Shown here one piece after another: positions 50,062-59,037 of a stretch of 64,000 nucleotides of DNA. Source of the stretch: Pelosinus baikalensis. GTDB taxonomy: Bacteria; Bacillota; Negativicutes; DSM-13327. Below the pieces are notes generated by a model. It was not told the DNA's origin. It made no database searches and saw nothing but the letters and a program-made list of their open reading frames with translations. Both the position numbers and the translations under genes were made by a program. The stretch is from assembly GCF_020819555.1 (NCBI RefSeq), contig NZ_JAJHJB010000004.1, forward strand, positions 124,001-188,000, given 5' to 3'. How positions within the stretch are numbered: position 1 is the first letter of the stretch; every line of letters begins with the position of its first letter.

Positions 50062-51333
50062 GTGAAGAACAATAAGGTAGTATACATTAAAGACATGAAA
50101 AGAACAAATCAGGTAATATTTTTGAATGCCATTTTCTATCAAAAGGAAATGTCACGTACCGAATTGGCTGAATTTACCGGACTAAATCCGGCAACGGTTG
50201 CTGTTTTAACAAAACAACTTCTTGATATAAAAATGATAGTCGAGATCTGGGAAATAATGCCTAATAGCAGCAAAAAAGTAACTAAAGTATCCCTATTGCA
50301 GATTAATCCCCATGGTGGCTGCATATGTGCGGTAAGCGTCCTGTCTAACACTATAACCTATACATTGTTTAACATGAAATTAGAAAAAATAGAGGAATTC
50401 ATCGTAGAAAACTCCGAAGAAATTATCCTGCAGCAGTTGTTTGAAAACTTGGTGGAAAACATAGATCTACTGCTCGCCAATAGGCCGAAATTCAGTAAGA
50501 AACTACTTGGTATTAGCATCAGCATTCCTCGGGAGTACGATGATATGGATAGAAAAGTCCTGCTCGATACCGGGGTGTCGGCAGATAGGATGAACCTTGA
50601 TTTTGCTTTAGGTTTCAAGTATAAACAACCTGTATTTATTGAACCAACGATCCATTCACGCGCGATAGCGGAATACTATTTAGGTGCAGCTAAGAACATG
50701 GAGGAATTTATTTTTATTGATGTCAGTGAGGACATTCAGACCGTCGTTGTACAAAAGGGTCAAATTGTAAAGATGCCCCTTGTAGTACACAGCAATCTGG
50801 GACACATTATTATTGATCGGAATGGTCCGAAGTGCAGCTGTGGTCAACGAGGCTGTCTAGGAGTACTGGTTACCACAGGTGCTATTGTGAAACGCGTTAA
50901 ACGGGATCTGCTTGGAGAAAAAGCAACGCTTGTACATGAATTATCCGGTGGGGATATGAATCAGGTTAATTTTGATATGATTATCCGGTGCACCAATGAG
51001 GGGGATCGCTTTATCGAGGATATTATCGCGAAGACGGCAGAAATGCTATGTACCGGGATATTCAACATGATGGCTCTGCTTAATATAAATAATGTTGTTA
51101 TTGACGGCAAGGTGGGGCGGCTAACAAATTTTTCCCATGCACTGGCAGAGGCTTGGGGAAAACATATCCTATTTCAAAAGGAACGCAGCTGTGTACTTGT
51201 AACGTCGTTGCCCCAGGAAGAGGTGAATATAGGAAACGGCGCTATTGTTTTGCGTAATTATTTAGAAACAGGTTTTATCGAAGACAAGTTGGCAGCTTAT
51301 GATAATACCTATAGAAAGTACAAATATAAGTAA
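50062..51333 (+). CDS. ROK-family transcriptional regulator
   Basis: 423 residues. N-terminal winged helix (NQVIFLNAIFYQKEMSRTELAE, NPATVAVLTKQLLDIKM) and a ROK kinase-like domain with the zinc motif CSCGQRGCLGVL near residue 257. The consensus ends GCxE, here GCLG, and no complete ATP-binding or catalytic DG motif is obvious, so it acts as a regulator and not a kinase. The GTG at 50062 has GGAGG 8 nt upstream. It heads the transporter-hydantoinase gene group and may sense its substrate. Confidence 0.85.
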   Translation: MKNNKVVYIKDMKRTNQVIFLNAIFYQKEMSRTELAEFTGLNPATVAVLTKQLLDIKMIVEIWEIMPNSSKKVTKVSLLQINPHGGCICAVSVLSNTITYTLFNMKLEKIEEFIVENSEEIILQQLFENLVENIDLLLANRPKFSKKLLGISISIPREYDDMDRKVLLDTGVSADRMNLDFALGFKYKQPVFIEPTIHSRAIAEYYLGAAKNMEEFIFIDVSEDIQTVVVQKGQIVKMPLVVHSNLGHIIIDRNGPKCSCGQRGCLGVLVTTGAIVKRVKRDLLGEKATLVHELSGGDMNQVNFDMIIRCTNEGDRFIEDIIAKTAEMLCTGIFNMMALLNINNVVIDGKVGRLTNFSHALAEAWGKHILFQKERSCVLVTSLPQEEVNIGNGAIVLRNYLETGFIEDKLAAYDNTYRKYKYK

Positions 51334-51357
51334 GCCTTGCCTATGCAAGGCTTACTT
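51328..51357 (+). promoter_or_regulatory. Palindrome between ROK and transporter genes
   Basis: AAGTAAGCCTTGC-CTAT-GCAAGGCTTACTT has perfect 13-bp arms and overlaps the ROK stop region. It lacks a T-run, so it is either a weak terminator/attenuator or an operator for the ROK protein. Confidence 0.6.
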
Positions 51358-51386
51358 ATATGCCGATTTGTCAGGAGGATAAATTT

Positions 51387-52700
51387 ATGTTAACTGCAAT
51401 TGGGATGCTTGGCTTGTTTTTGGTCATCACAGGGCTGATGGTTACCCGCAAGCTACCGGCTCTGCTTGCGCTGCCCATTTTAGCAGTAGGTGTGGCAGTA
51501 ATTGCTGGCGTACCGTTGGTTGATACCGGCGGCGAAAAGGATATGGGGATATTGAATTATGTAATTCAGGGAGGTGCCACCCGCTTGGTGGCTACTTACT
51601 GTGCGGTCATTTTAGGGGCATGGTTGGGGCAATTTATGAATCAAACCGCCGTTTCCAAAAGAATTGTCAAAGGAGCGGCGGAATTGGGTGGTGACAACCC
51701 CTTGTTGGTTACTGTATTAATAACGCTGGCGGTGGCTTTACTTTTTACAACAATTGAAGGACTAGGAGCCGCTATTATGACAGCTACTATAGTAGTACCG
51801 ATTATGACTTCGGTAGGCGTACCAGGGATTACTGCTGCCTGCATGATGTTGTTCGGTATGGCGACCGGCGGTATTGTCAATATGTCCAACTGGGCTTTTT
51901 ATACTATGGCTACCGGCGTGGCGCAGAGTGATGTGCAGACCTTTACTTTAACCTTAGCAGCGTTAACTGCAATAATTAGTCTCTTGTTTGCCATCATTGA
52001 ATTCAAACGTACGGGAATTAAATTTGCATGGGCGGCTCATACAGCTACTAAATTTTCACTGCAGATGCAAGAAGAGAAGCCCCCGGTGTTGTCGTTGGTT
52101 ACGCCGATAATCCCCATCTTTTGTGTCATTCTTTTTAACTGGCCCATATTACCGGCCTTTCTTGCTGGTCTTGTCTGGTGTTTCCTGACAGTATATCTTT
52201 TATCGGCGCAAAGGAAATTTAGCCAATTAACATCACTCCTTATGAAAGCGGCCTTCGAGGGAGTTTCCGACAGCGCTCCGGCTGTTCTGTTAATGATTGG
52301 TATTGGGATGGTACTCAATTCTTTTATGCATCCCATTGTAGCTAAGAATATAACGCCTTTCCTACAGGCTGTTATTCCGTCACAACAGATCACTTACATC
52401 GTGTTTTTCTCGTTACTGGCACCGCTGGCTTTGTATCGGGGGCCGCTTAACCTGTGGGGGTTAGGAAGTGGCATTGCTGCTGTGATTATCGGTCTCAAGA
52501 TATTGCCTGCGCCTGCGGTGTTTAGCGCCTTCTTATCTGCCGAAAGAGTGCAATATATCGGTGATCCGACCAATACACACAATGTTTGGTTGTCCAACTA
52601 TGTTGGAGTGGATGTGAACCAAATACTTGTAAAGGTGCTGCCCTATATCTGGGGACTAGCTATAATTGGCATTATAATTTCCAGTTCTATGTGGTTCTAA
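51387..52700 (+). CDS. GntP/CitM-like organic-anion transporter
   Basis: 437 residues, about 12 membrane helices. The N-terminal IGMLGLFLVITGLMVTRKLPALLALPI, the mid LFTTIEGLGAAIMTATIVVPIM and VNMSNWAFYTMATGV, and a C-terminal RVQYIGDPTNTHNVWLSNY fit the ion-transporter superfamily containing gluconate and citrate symporters. The ATG at 51387 follows GGAGGA. It lies 34 bp before the hydantoinase gene, so its cargo is probably the substrate of that pathway. Confidence 0.8.
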   Translation: MLTAIGMLGLFLVITGLMVTRKLPALLALPILAVGVAVIAGVPLVDTGGEKDMGILNYVIQGGATRLVATYCAVILGAWLGQFMNQTAVSKRIVKGAAELGGDNPLLVTVLITLAVALLFTTIEGLGAAIMTATIVVPIMTSVGVPGITAACMMLFGMATGGIVNMSNWAFYTMATGVAQSDVQTFTLTLAALTAIISLLFAIIEFKRTGIKFAWAAHTATKFSLQMQEEKPPVLSLVTPIIPIFCVILFNWPILPAFLAGLVWCFLTVYLLSAQRKFSQLTSLLMKAAFEGVSDSAPAVLLMIGIGMVLNSFMHPIVAKNITPFLQAVIPSQQITYIVFFSLLAPLALYRGPLNLWGLGSGIAAVIIGLKILPAPAVFSAFLSAERVQYIGDPTNTHNVWLSNYVGVDVNQILVKVLPYIWGLAIIGIIISSSMWF

Positions 52701-52733
52701 TACGTCGTGATCAGCATGGAGGTATTATAATAA

Positions 52734-54893
52734 ATGAAAATCAGAATAGGCATCGACGTTGGTGGAACATTTACTGATGCCGTTGCAATTGACGACAATA
52801 CTTACAGTATTATCGGTACTCTAAAAATACCTACCACACATGCGGAAAAAGAAGGTGTGGCCCGAGGCGTTAGTCAAGTTATCCAAAGAATCATGGAAAA
52901 GTATAATATACAGCATGAAGATGTGGTATTTATTGCTTACGGTACTACACAGGCTACCAATGCTTTGCTGGAAGGTGATGTCATTCCAGTAGGAATTATC
53001 GGTATGGGAAAGGGACTAGAAGGGGTTAAAGCCAAAAGCGATACTCAGGTAGGAGATATTGAGCTTGCGACTGGCAGGTATTTAAAGACCTTTCATCGTT
53101 ATATTGACATTGCTAAAGATAATCATTTAGAGAAATCTATCCATGAACTAAAAGAGAATGGCTGCCAGGTTATTGTCGCCAGCGCTGCTTTTGCTGTGGA
53201 TGATCCGTCTACCGAAGAAACAGCTATTACTAAGGCGGTAGAATTAGGATTGTTGGCAACCGGAAGCCATGAAATATCAAAACTGTACGGTTTGAAAATA
53301 AGGACACGGACGGCTGTCATCAATGCCAGTATATTGCCGAAGATGATTGAAACTGCGGATATTACAGAAAGAAGTGTTCGGTTAGCAGGTATACAAACTC
53401 CTTTAATGATTATGCGCGGCGACGGTGGCGTAATGGATATTGATGAAGTTCGCAAGCGACCGATTTTGACTATGCTATCTGGGCCGGCTGCAGGTGTTGC
53501 CGGGGCTTTGATGTATGAAAAAATTTCAGACGGAATATTCCTGGAGGTTGGTGGTACTAGTACTGACATTTCCGCTATTCGTAATGGCAAGGTTATGATT
53601 TCTTATGCAGAGGTTGGAGGTCATAAAACCTATCTCCATTCACTGGACATTCGCACTGTCGGCGTTGGCGGCGGGAGCATGATCCGGATTGATGATAACG
53701 GTGTGGCAGATGTAGGGCCGCGCAGCGCTCATATTGCGGGACTGGCATATGCTGCATATGCTAGTCCCGATGATATTATTGACCCAGAAATTATGTTAGT
53801 ACAACCCAAGGAAGGGGACCCGGCTAATTATGCTGCCATCAGATGTAAAAACGGCAAGGAATATACTGTTACTCTTTCGTGTGCAGCCAATGTTCTAGGA
53901 TATAGTAGGCCGGGAGATTATGCGCACGGCTGCCAGGAAGCTACTTATAAGGCACTTGTACCTTTCGCTGAAAAATACTGCACTACAGTGGAAGAGTTTG
54001 CTAAGAAAATTATGGAAATAGCAGCAAAGAAAAATGCAGTGGTGTTAAAAAATCTCATTACTGATTATAAGTTTGATCTTTCCAATACAGTCTTAGTGGG
54101 CGGTGGTGGAGGAGCGACGGCAGTTGTTCCTTATTTAGCTCAATATATGGGGCTTGAGCATAGAATTTCTAAGACTGCCGAAGTTATTTCTCCTATTGGG
54201 GTAGCGTTGGCAATGGTGAGGGAGGTTGTTGAGCGAACAATTGATAATCCAACTGTTGATGATATTATACGAGTGCGCAGAGAAGCTGAACAGGCGGCAA
54301 TTCATTCAGGAGCCGCTCCTGGATCTATTGAACTGAGTGTTGAAGTGGACGCTCCACGCAATATTGTAAGGGTAATTGCTACAGGCATTACCGAGCTTCG
54401 TACCAAAGAACGAATGCAGAAGCGGCTGTCTGATGCGGAAATCTTACAAGTTGCGGCTAAGTCCATGAAAGTGGAATCAAGTTCAGTGCAAGTTATTGGA
54501 ATTACCGGTGAGATATACATTGTTCGTGGAGAAACCATCAAGAAAAAAATGTTCGGACTGATTAAGAATGTTTGTCATCCTTTACGGGTAATTGACAGTG
54601 AAGGTGTAATTAGAATACAGAGATCAGGGGGGGGGATTTTTAAGCTTTCTTTAACCAATTTTGAGCTGGAACTTGAGCGAGCCATTGAACAATGTACTAC
54701 GTATGGTGATGGCGGCAAGCAATTACCAGATGTTTTCTTGCTGTATTACAAAAAAATAATGGACTTTTCAGGACTTATTAATACATCACAAATTGTTTCG
54801 GTTGCCAAACTGGAAGTCAGTGGGCTCGATGAAGAAAGTATAATTTATGCCTTTATTAGTGGAAAAGACACGGAAGGGAGATGTCTTTTCTAA
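52734..54893 (+). CDS. Hydantoinase/oxoprolinase family protein (HyuA-like)
   Basis: 719 residues. It opens RIGIDVGGTFTDAV with the phosphate-binding loop of HyuA; then YGTTQATNALLEGD near residue 65, MRGDGGVM and LSGPAAGVAGAL near 225-260, and FLEVGGTSTDIS near 273. HyuA-type proteins hydrolyse 5-membered cyclic amides with ATP. No HyuB is adjacent, and the C-terminal ~190 residues form an extra domain not recognised. It is part of a tight operon with the genes at 54894 and 55450. Confidence 0.86.
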   Translation: MKIRIGIDVGGTFTDAVAIDDNTYSIIGTLKIPTTHAEKEGVARGVSQVIQRIMEKYNIQHEDVVFIAYGTTQATNALLEGDVIPVGIIGMGKGLEGVKAKSDTQVGDIELATGRYLKTFHRYIDIAKDNHLEKSIHELKENGCQVIVASAAFAVDDPSTEETAITKAVELGLLATGSHEISKLYGLKIRTRTAVINASILPKMIETADITERSVRLAGIQTPLMIMRGDGGVMDIDEVRKRPILTMLSGPAAGVAGALMYEKISDGIFLEVGGTSTDISAIRNGKVMISYAEVGGHKTYLHSLDIRTVGVGGGSMIRIDDNGVADVGPRSAHIAGLAYAAYASPDDIIDPEIMLVQPKEGDPANYAAIRCKNGKEYTVTLSCAANVLGYSRPGDYAHGCQEATYKALVPFAEKYCTTVEEFAKKIMEIAAKKNAVVLKNLITDYKFDLSNTVLVGGGGGATAVVPYLAQYMGLEHRISKTAEVISPIGVALAMVREVVERTIDNPTVDDIIRVRREAEQAAIHSGAAPGSIELSVEVDAPRNIVRVIATGITELRTKERMQKRLSDAEILQVAAKSMKVESSSVQVIGITGEIYIVRGETIKKKMFGLIKNVCHPLRVIDSEGVIRIQRSGGGIFKLSLTNFELELERAIEQCTTYGDGGKQLPDVFLLYYKKIMDFSGLINTSQIVSVAKLEVSGLDEESIIYAFISGKDTEGRCLF

Positions 54894-55463
54894 ATGGAGC
54901 ACTTCTTTTATGATAAATATCGGCTTGGTATGTGGGAAATCCAGCATGATATTCTTTTTTACAGAATACCTCCTGAACGTTACTACCAGCTCATTGATTT
55001 TGCCTGGAACGTTGGTCGTGAAACTGCCATCGAGTATTGTGAGAAATACCAGACTCGTGTGCCAAGCGAATTAGCTGGCAGGATGGAACTGTCTTTACTG
55101 GAGATTGATGAGAATTTCATTTTGTCTGAAACCCAGGTTTATAGCGAATATTTTAGCAATCTAAAACGGATTGTACTATATAAAAATACTATTTTAAAAG
55201 AAGTAAAGAGGTGCAGCGACAGGGAGCGCACGTATTGTGAAAGCTATGATCAGATACGGGAACTTTTTATTGCTCATGAAATTTATCATCACATTGAGTG
55301 CCATCATAAAGGACTTACTTCCAAAAAGCAAAAGATTATTACATTCAGAATTGGACCCTTAAAAATTACCTCCGGCATAAGAGCATTGTGTGAAATTGGG
55401 GCTCATAGCTTTACCAAGGCCTTACTGCGGATGGATGAGGAGGTTTCGTATGTACGATTATGA
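54894..55463 (+). CDS. Hypothetical zincin-like protein in hydantoinase operon
   Basis: 189 residues. Near residues 127-131 it carries HEIYH within LFIAHEIYHHIECHHKG, and about 35 residues later an acidic helix CEIGAHSFTKALL. This resembles ImmA/IrrE-type zincins (HExxH followed by ExxAxxFAxxLL), though no clear match is recognised overall. It starts on the nucleotide after the hydantoinase stop and overlaps the FAD oxidoreductase start by 14 bp. Function unknown; ring-opening hydrolase help or regulation are both possible. Confidence 0.6.
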   Translation: MEHFFYDKYRLGMWEIQHDILFYRIPPERYYQLIDFAWNVGRETAIEYCEKYQTRVPSELAGRMELSLLEIDENFILSETQVYSEYFSNLKRIVLYKNTILKEVKRCSDRERTYCESYDQIRELFIAHEIYHHIECHHKGLTSKKQKIITFRIGPLKITSGIRALCEIGAHSFTKALLRMDEEVSYVRL

Positions 55464-56790
55464 TGTTGTAATTGTAGGTGGAGGAGTTTCTGGAGCCGTA
55501 GCTGGAATAGCCTGCGCCAGAATGGGCGTTAAAACATTAATCATTGAGAAAATGGGATTTTTAGGCGGTATGCTTACGGCTGGGGGTGTTGGACCGATGA
55601 TGACTTTTCACGCCGGGGATATTCAAGTAGTTAGGGGCATTGCCGAAGAAATCGTACAAAAACTTAAGGAACAGGGAGGTTCACCTGGACATATTGTAGA
55701 TACGACAGGCTATACTTATACGGTAACTCCTTTTGATGCGGAACTACTAAAGCATGTTCTGGAGAATATGTTTCTGGCGGCTGGAGGAGAAATTCTGTAC
55801 CATAGTATGCTACTCAAGGCTACTGTTCAGACAGGAAAAATCAAAGCTATTCATGTATGTACTAAATCGGGTTCCATAGAATTTACAGCCCGAATATTCA
55901 TTGACGCTACTGGTGATGGGGATTTAGCAGCGTTGAGCGGTGTGGGTTTTTTGTTGGGACGAGACACGGATAATTTATGTCAGCCGGTAACCATGAATAT
56001 GAAAGTCAGAAATGTGGATATCGAAAAGTTAAAAGAATGCATACGGCAAGATCCTGGTGATTTTCCGAATACTAGCGTGGATCTTTTGGATAAGGCACCC
56101 AGGTTATCAATGGGAGGCTTTAAAAAGATTTTCGACGAAGGCAGAAAAAACGGAGAAATTACTTTTTCCCGAGAGTTCATTTTATTGTTTGAGACCAGCA
56201 ATCCCGGTGAAGTAATTGTCAACACTACCCGTGTACAAAAGGTGAATCCAACAGATTTCTGGCAGCTTTCCGGCGCTGAAATAGAAGGACGGCGTCAGGC
56301 CTTGGAACTGTTTGGTTTTATGAACAACAGGGTGCCTGGTTTTGAAAAATCGATACTAATGTATACTGGACCTAATGTAGGAGTGAGGGAATCCCGTAAA
56401 ATTAAAGGCAACTATATTCTTACGGCAAAAGATCTGTTTGACGGGTTACGGTTTGAAGATGAAATTGCTTGCGGCGGTTATCCTGTAGATGTTCATAGTC
56501 CTGATGGTGAAGGTACAAACAGTCGACATTTAGCTTGGGGAGTAATATATGGAATCCCGTACAGATGTTTAACTAATTCTAAAGTCGATAATCTCATCAA
56601 TGTGGGGCGCTGTATATCTGTTACGCATGAAGCTTGTGCGTCAGTGCGGGTATCGCCAATTGCAATGGCAGTCGGGCAAGCCGGTGGTATAGCTGCAGCA
56701 TGGGCTGCTATACATAATAGTAATGCGGTAGCCGTTAAATATCCGGAAATTAGAACTCAACTCTTAGAAAGCGGTGCATATCTTCGATAG
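55450..56790 (+). CDS. FAD-dependent oxidoreductase
   Basis: 446 residues. N-terminal Rossmann motif YDVVIVGGGVSGAVAGIACARMG, EKMGFLGGMLTAGGVGPM near residue 40, a mid FIDATGDGDLAALSGVGFL segment and the C-terminal CISVTHEACASVRVSPIAMAVGQAGGIAAA, as in the FAD-dependent oxidoreductase family (Pfam FAD_oxidored). The ATG at 55450 has GAGGAGG at a good distance. The likely role is oxidation or reduction of an intermediate in the hydantoinase pathway; the exact reaction is unknown. Confidence 0.85.
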   Translation: MYDYDVVIVGGGVSGAVAGIACARMGVKTLIIEKMGFLGGMLTAGGVGPMMTFHAGDIQVVRGIAEEIVQKLKEQGGSPGHIVDTTGYTYTVTPFDAELLKHVLENMFLAAGGEILYHSMLLKATVQTGKIKAIHVCTKSGSIEFTARIFIDATGDGDLAALSGVGFLLGRDTDNLCQPVTMNMKVRNVDIEKLKECIRQDPGDFPNTSVDLLDKAPRLSMGGFKKIFDEGRKNGEITFSREFILLFETSNPGEVIVNTTRVQKVNPTDFWQLSGAEIEGRRQALELFGFMNNRVPGFEKSILMYTGPNVGVRESRKIKGNYILTAKDLFDGLRFEDEIACGGYPVDVHSPDGEGTNSRHLAWGVIYGIPYRCLTNSKVDNLINVGRCISVTHEACASVRVSPIAMAVGQAGGIAAAWAAIHNSNAVAVKYPEIRTQLLESGAYLR

Positions 56791-56824
56791 ATTGCTAACT
56801 TTGGGTGTCAATAATTTATACGGA

Positions 56825-57955
56825 TTATGTCGTTAGCTCAGAACAAGCATCAAGCGAGGCTAAGTCGTCACCGAAAAGTGCTTTTTGTGGTTTAGAAATT
56901 AACAACCCTTTTCTGCCTTTAGTGACCTGAATGAATCCTTCCTGTTGTAGGCAAGTTAGTGACTTTCTTACCACACTCTCTGGCAGTGCTAACGCTGCAG
57001 CCAATGATCTTCGACCAATGGATGTTTCCTGTTCATTACATTTAGCTATTGTGGTGAGAATTAGGGAGTGGATATCGTGACAGCCATTCCCATGGACGTT
57101 GATCGTATCTGAATGCAGTTCTTCGGACAGCATATCGGGCGAGGGAGGATGAGAGGGAGAAATAGTAACAAGATATTCAATTACATTTTGCAGTTCTCTA
57201 ATATTCCCGGGCCAGTCATATGAAAAAAAGTGCGATGCAATAAGCCTAAAATACATGTCAGACGGAATTGCATTTTCCTGCCGACGGCAATGAACATCGT
57301 AGAACTTTTCTGCCAGTAGAAGAATATCTGCTTTTCTGTCTTTTAACGATGGCATCTTTATGGGTAAGACATTCAAACGATAATATAAATCTTGGCGAAA
57401 AATATTTTTTGCAATTAGCTTTTTTAAATCCCTATTGGTAGCGGTAATGACTCTAACATCAATTGGAATAATTCGTGATCCACCGATACGACGGACTTGT
57501 TTTTCTTGGAGTACTCTTAACAGTTTGACCTGAAAAGGCAAAGGCGCATCACCTACTTCATCTAAGAAAATGGTTCCTTTATGGGCTTGTTCAAATAGAC
57601 CAGCGGATCCACCTTTACGGGCACCAGTAAAGGAACCTTCCTCATAACCAAAAAGTTCGCTTTCTAACAAATTTTCCGTCATTGCTGCAAAATTTACTGC
57701 GACAAACGGACCACTTTTTCGTGGTGAAGCATTGTGAATACTTTGGGCTAAAAGCTCTTTTCCTGTGCCGCTTTCTCCTAGAATCAGGATGGGAGCATCA
57801 GATACGGCCATTTTGCGTGCCAGCTCTAAGGTGTGTTTTATTTCCTGGCTATGGAGATACGGAGGTTTATGATGTGACGGGATGTCTTGTTGTCCCTGGC
57901 TTTGTTGATCAACATGTTCATTTGATAGGCGGCGGAGGAGAAGGCGGATTCTCAA
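56825..57955 (-). CDS. Sigma-54-dependent transcriptional activator, probably 5'-truncated
   Basis: The AAA+ domain is complete: ILGESGTGKELLAQSIH (Walker A), EEGSFTGARKGG (GAFTGA variant), GTIFLDEVGDAP (Walker B), RQDLYYRLNVLPI. The C-terminus is a winged-helix-like segment (GRRSLAAALALPESVVRKSLTCL), not the usual Fis helix. Family similarity begins near PYLHSQEIKHTLEL (about 57860). The ~35 codons before it are antisense of the neighbouring peptidase gene, the start is a TTG with no ribosome site, and no sensor domain remains. The truncation is inferred. Confidence 0.72.
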   Translation of the reverse strand: MRIRLLLRRLSNEHVDQQSQGQQDIPSHHKPPYLHSQEIKHTLELARKMAVSDAPILILGESGTGKELLAQSIHNASPRKSGPFVAVNFAAMTENLLESELFGYEEGSFTGARKGGSAGLFEQAHKGTIFLDEVGDAPLPFQVKLLRVLQEKQVRRIGGSRIIPIDVRVITATNRDLKKLIAKNIFRQDLYYRLNVLPIKMPSLKDRKADILLLAEKFYDVHCRRQENAIPSDMYFRLIASHFFSYDWPGNIRELQNVIEYLVTISPSHPPSPDMLSEELHSDTINVHGNGCHDIHSLILTTIAKCNEQETSIGRRSLAAALALPESVVRKSLTCLQQEGFIQVTKGRKGLLISKPQKALFGDDLASLDACSELTT

Positions 57956-58896
57956 CCAGAACGCCGGAGGTGATGCTGAGTGAACTTACCACTGCTGGGA
58001 TTACTACAGTGGTAGGAACTTTGGGAACGGATAGTGTTACAAGACATATGGAATCTTTACTGGCAAAGGCTAAAGGGTTAGAAGAAGAAGGGATTTCTAC
58101 CTGGATATATACTGGGGCCTATGATGTCCCTGTTCCCACAATTACAGGCAGCGTACGTTCTGATATTCTTCTTATTGATAAAGTCGTTGGTGTTGGTGAA
58201 GTCGCTATGTCAGATCATCGTTCTTCCCAACCATCAAAAGAAGATTTTGCACAATTAGCAGCCCAGGCGCGAGTTGGTGGGATGCTGTCGGGTAAAGCGG
58301 GAGTCTTGCATATCCATCTGGGAGATGGAAAGGGAAAGCTGGATTGGGTATTCGATATAATAACCCAAACAGACTTGCCGATTACACAATTTACCCCCAC
58401 ACATTTCAATAAAAATAAGGAATTGTTTATGGAGGGGATACGATTTGCGAAAGCAGGAGGCATGTTAGATATAACAACCAGTAGTTCAACGATATCTCCT
58501 GGACGTATACAGCCGCCTGAAGCAGTAAAAATGTGTATTGGAGCAGAGGTGCCTTTAGAGAAGGTCACTATGAGCTCAGATGGCAACGGAAGCTTGCCCG
58601 TTTTCAGTAAAAATGGTGAATTGACTGGCTTGATGGCAGCATCGCCACGCAGTTTATATCAGGCTGTTCGTAATATTGTTGAAGCTGGAATATTGCCTTT
58701 AGAGGATGCAATCAAATTAGTAACCATCAACCCGGCTAAATCTTTAAAATTACCTAAGAAAGGCATGATATCGAAGGGGTATGATGCCGATATTGTAGTA
58801 CTTGATAAAACGCTGACTATTCGTCATGTATTTGCCAAAGGACGCTGTATGGTCAAAGAGCAGCAGGCGGTTGTAAAAGGTGTTTTTGAAAAATAA
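57874..58896 (+). pseudogene. iadA: Isoaspartyl dipeptidase (IadA-like), 5'-truncated
   Basis: About 340 residues remain, against roughly 390 in IadA. The metal-site segment VPGFVDQHVHLIGGGGEGG is present, as are VGEVAMSDHRSSQP, the HIHLGDGKG region, SSDGNGSLPVF and the C-terminal GYDADIVVLDK. The first ~50 residues, part of the small beta-sandwich, are missing: similarity begins with EVYDVTGC at about 57862, and upstream DNA belongs to the antisense sigma-54 gene. GGAGG at 57861 lies 8 nt before an in-frame GTG at 57874, so a shortened protein might still be made. Confidence 0.7.
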
Positions 58897-58966
58897 ATTA
58901 TCATGATAGTTAAATAAGCTTTGCAGAAAAAGAGCATGGTCTAAACTAAATAATAGTAGTAAAAAT

Positions 58967-59004
58967 AGCCCGGAAGTTTTCTTTTATAGAAGACTTCCGG
59001 GCTT
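58967..59004. terminator. Terminator between iadA-like and xanthine permease genes
   Basis: GCCCGGAAGT...ACTTCCGGGC is a strong stem with A-rich left and T-containing right flanks; it serves convergent genes. Confidence 0.8.
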
Positions 59005-59037
59005 ACTAACTTTTTCGGCAATTTGTTTTATTAATGA

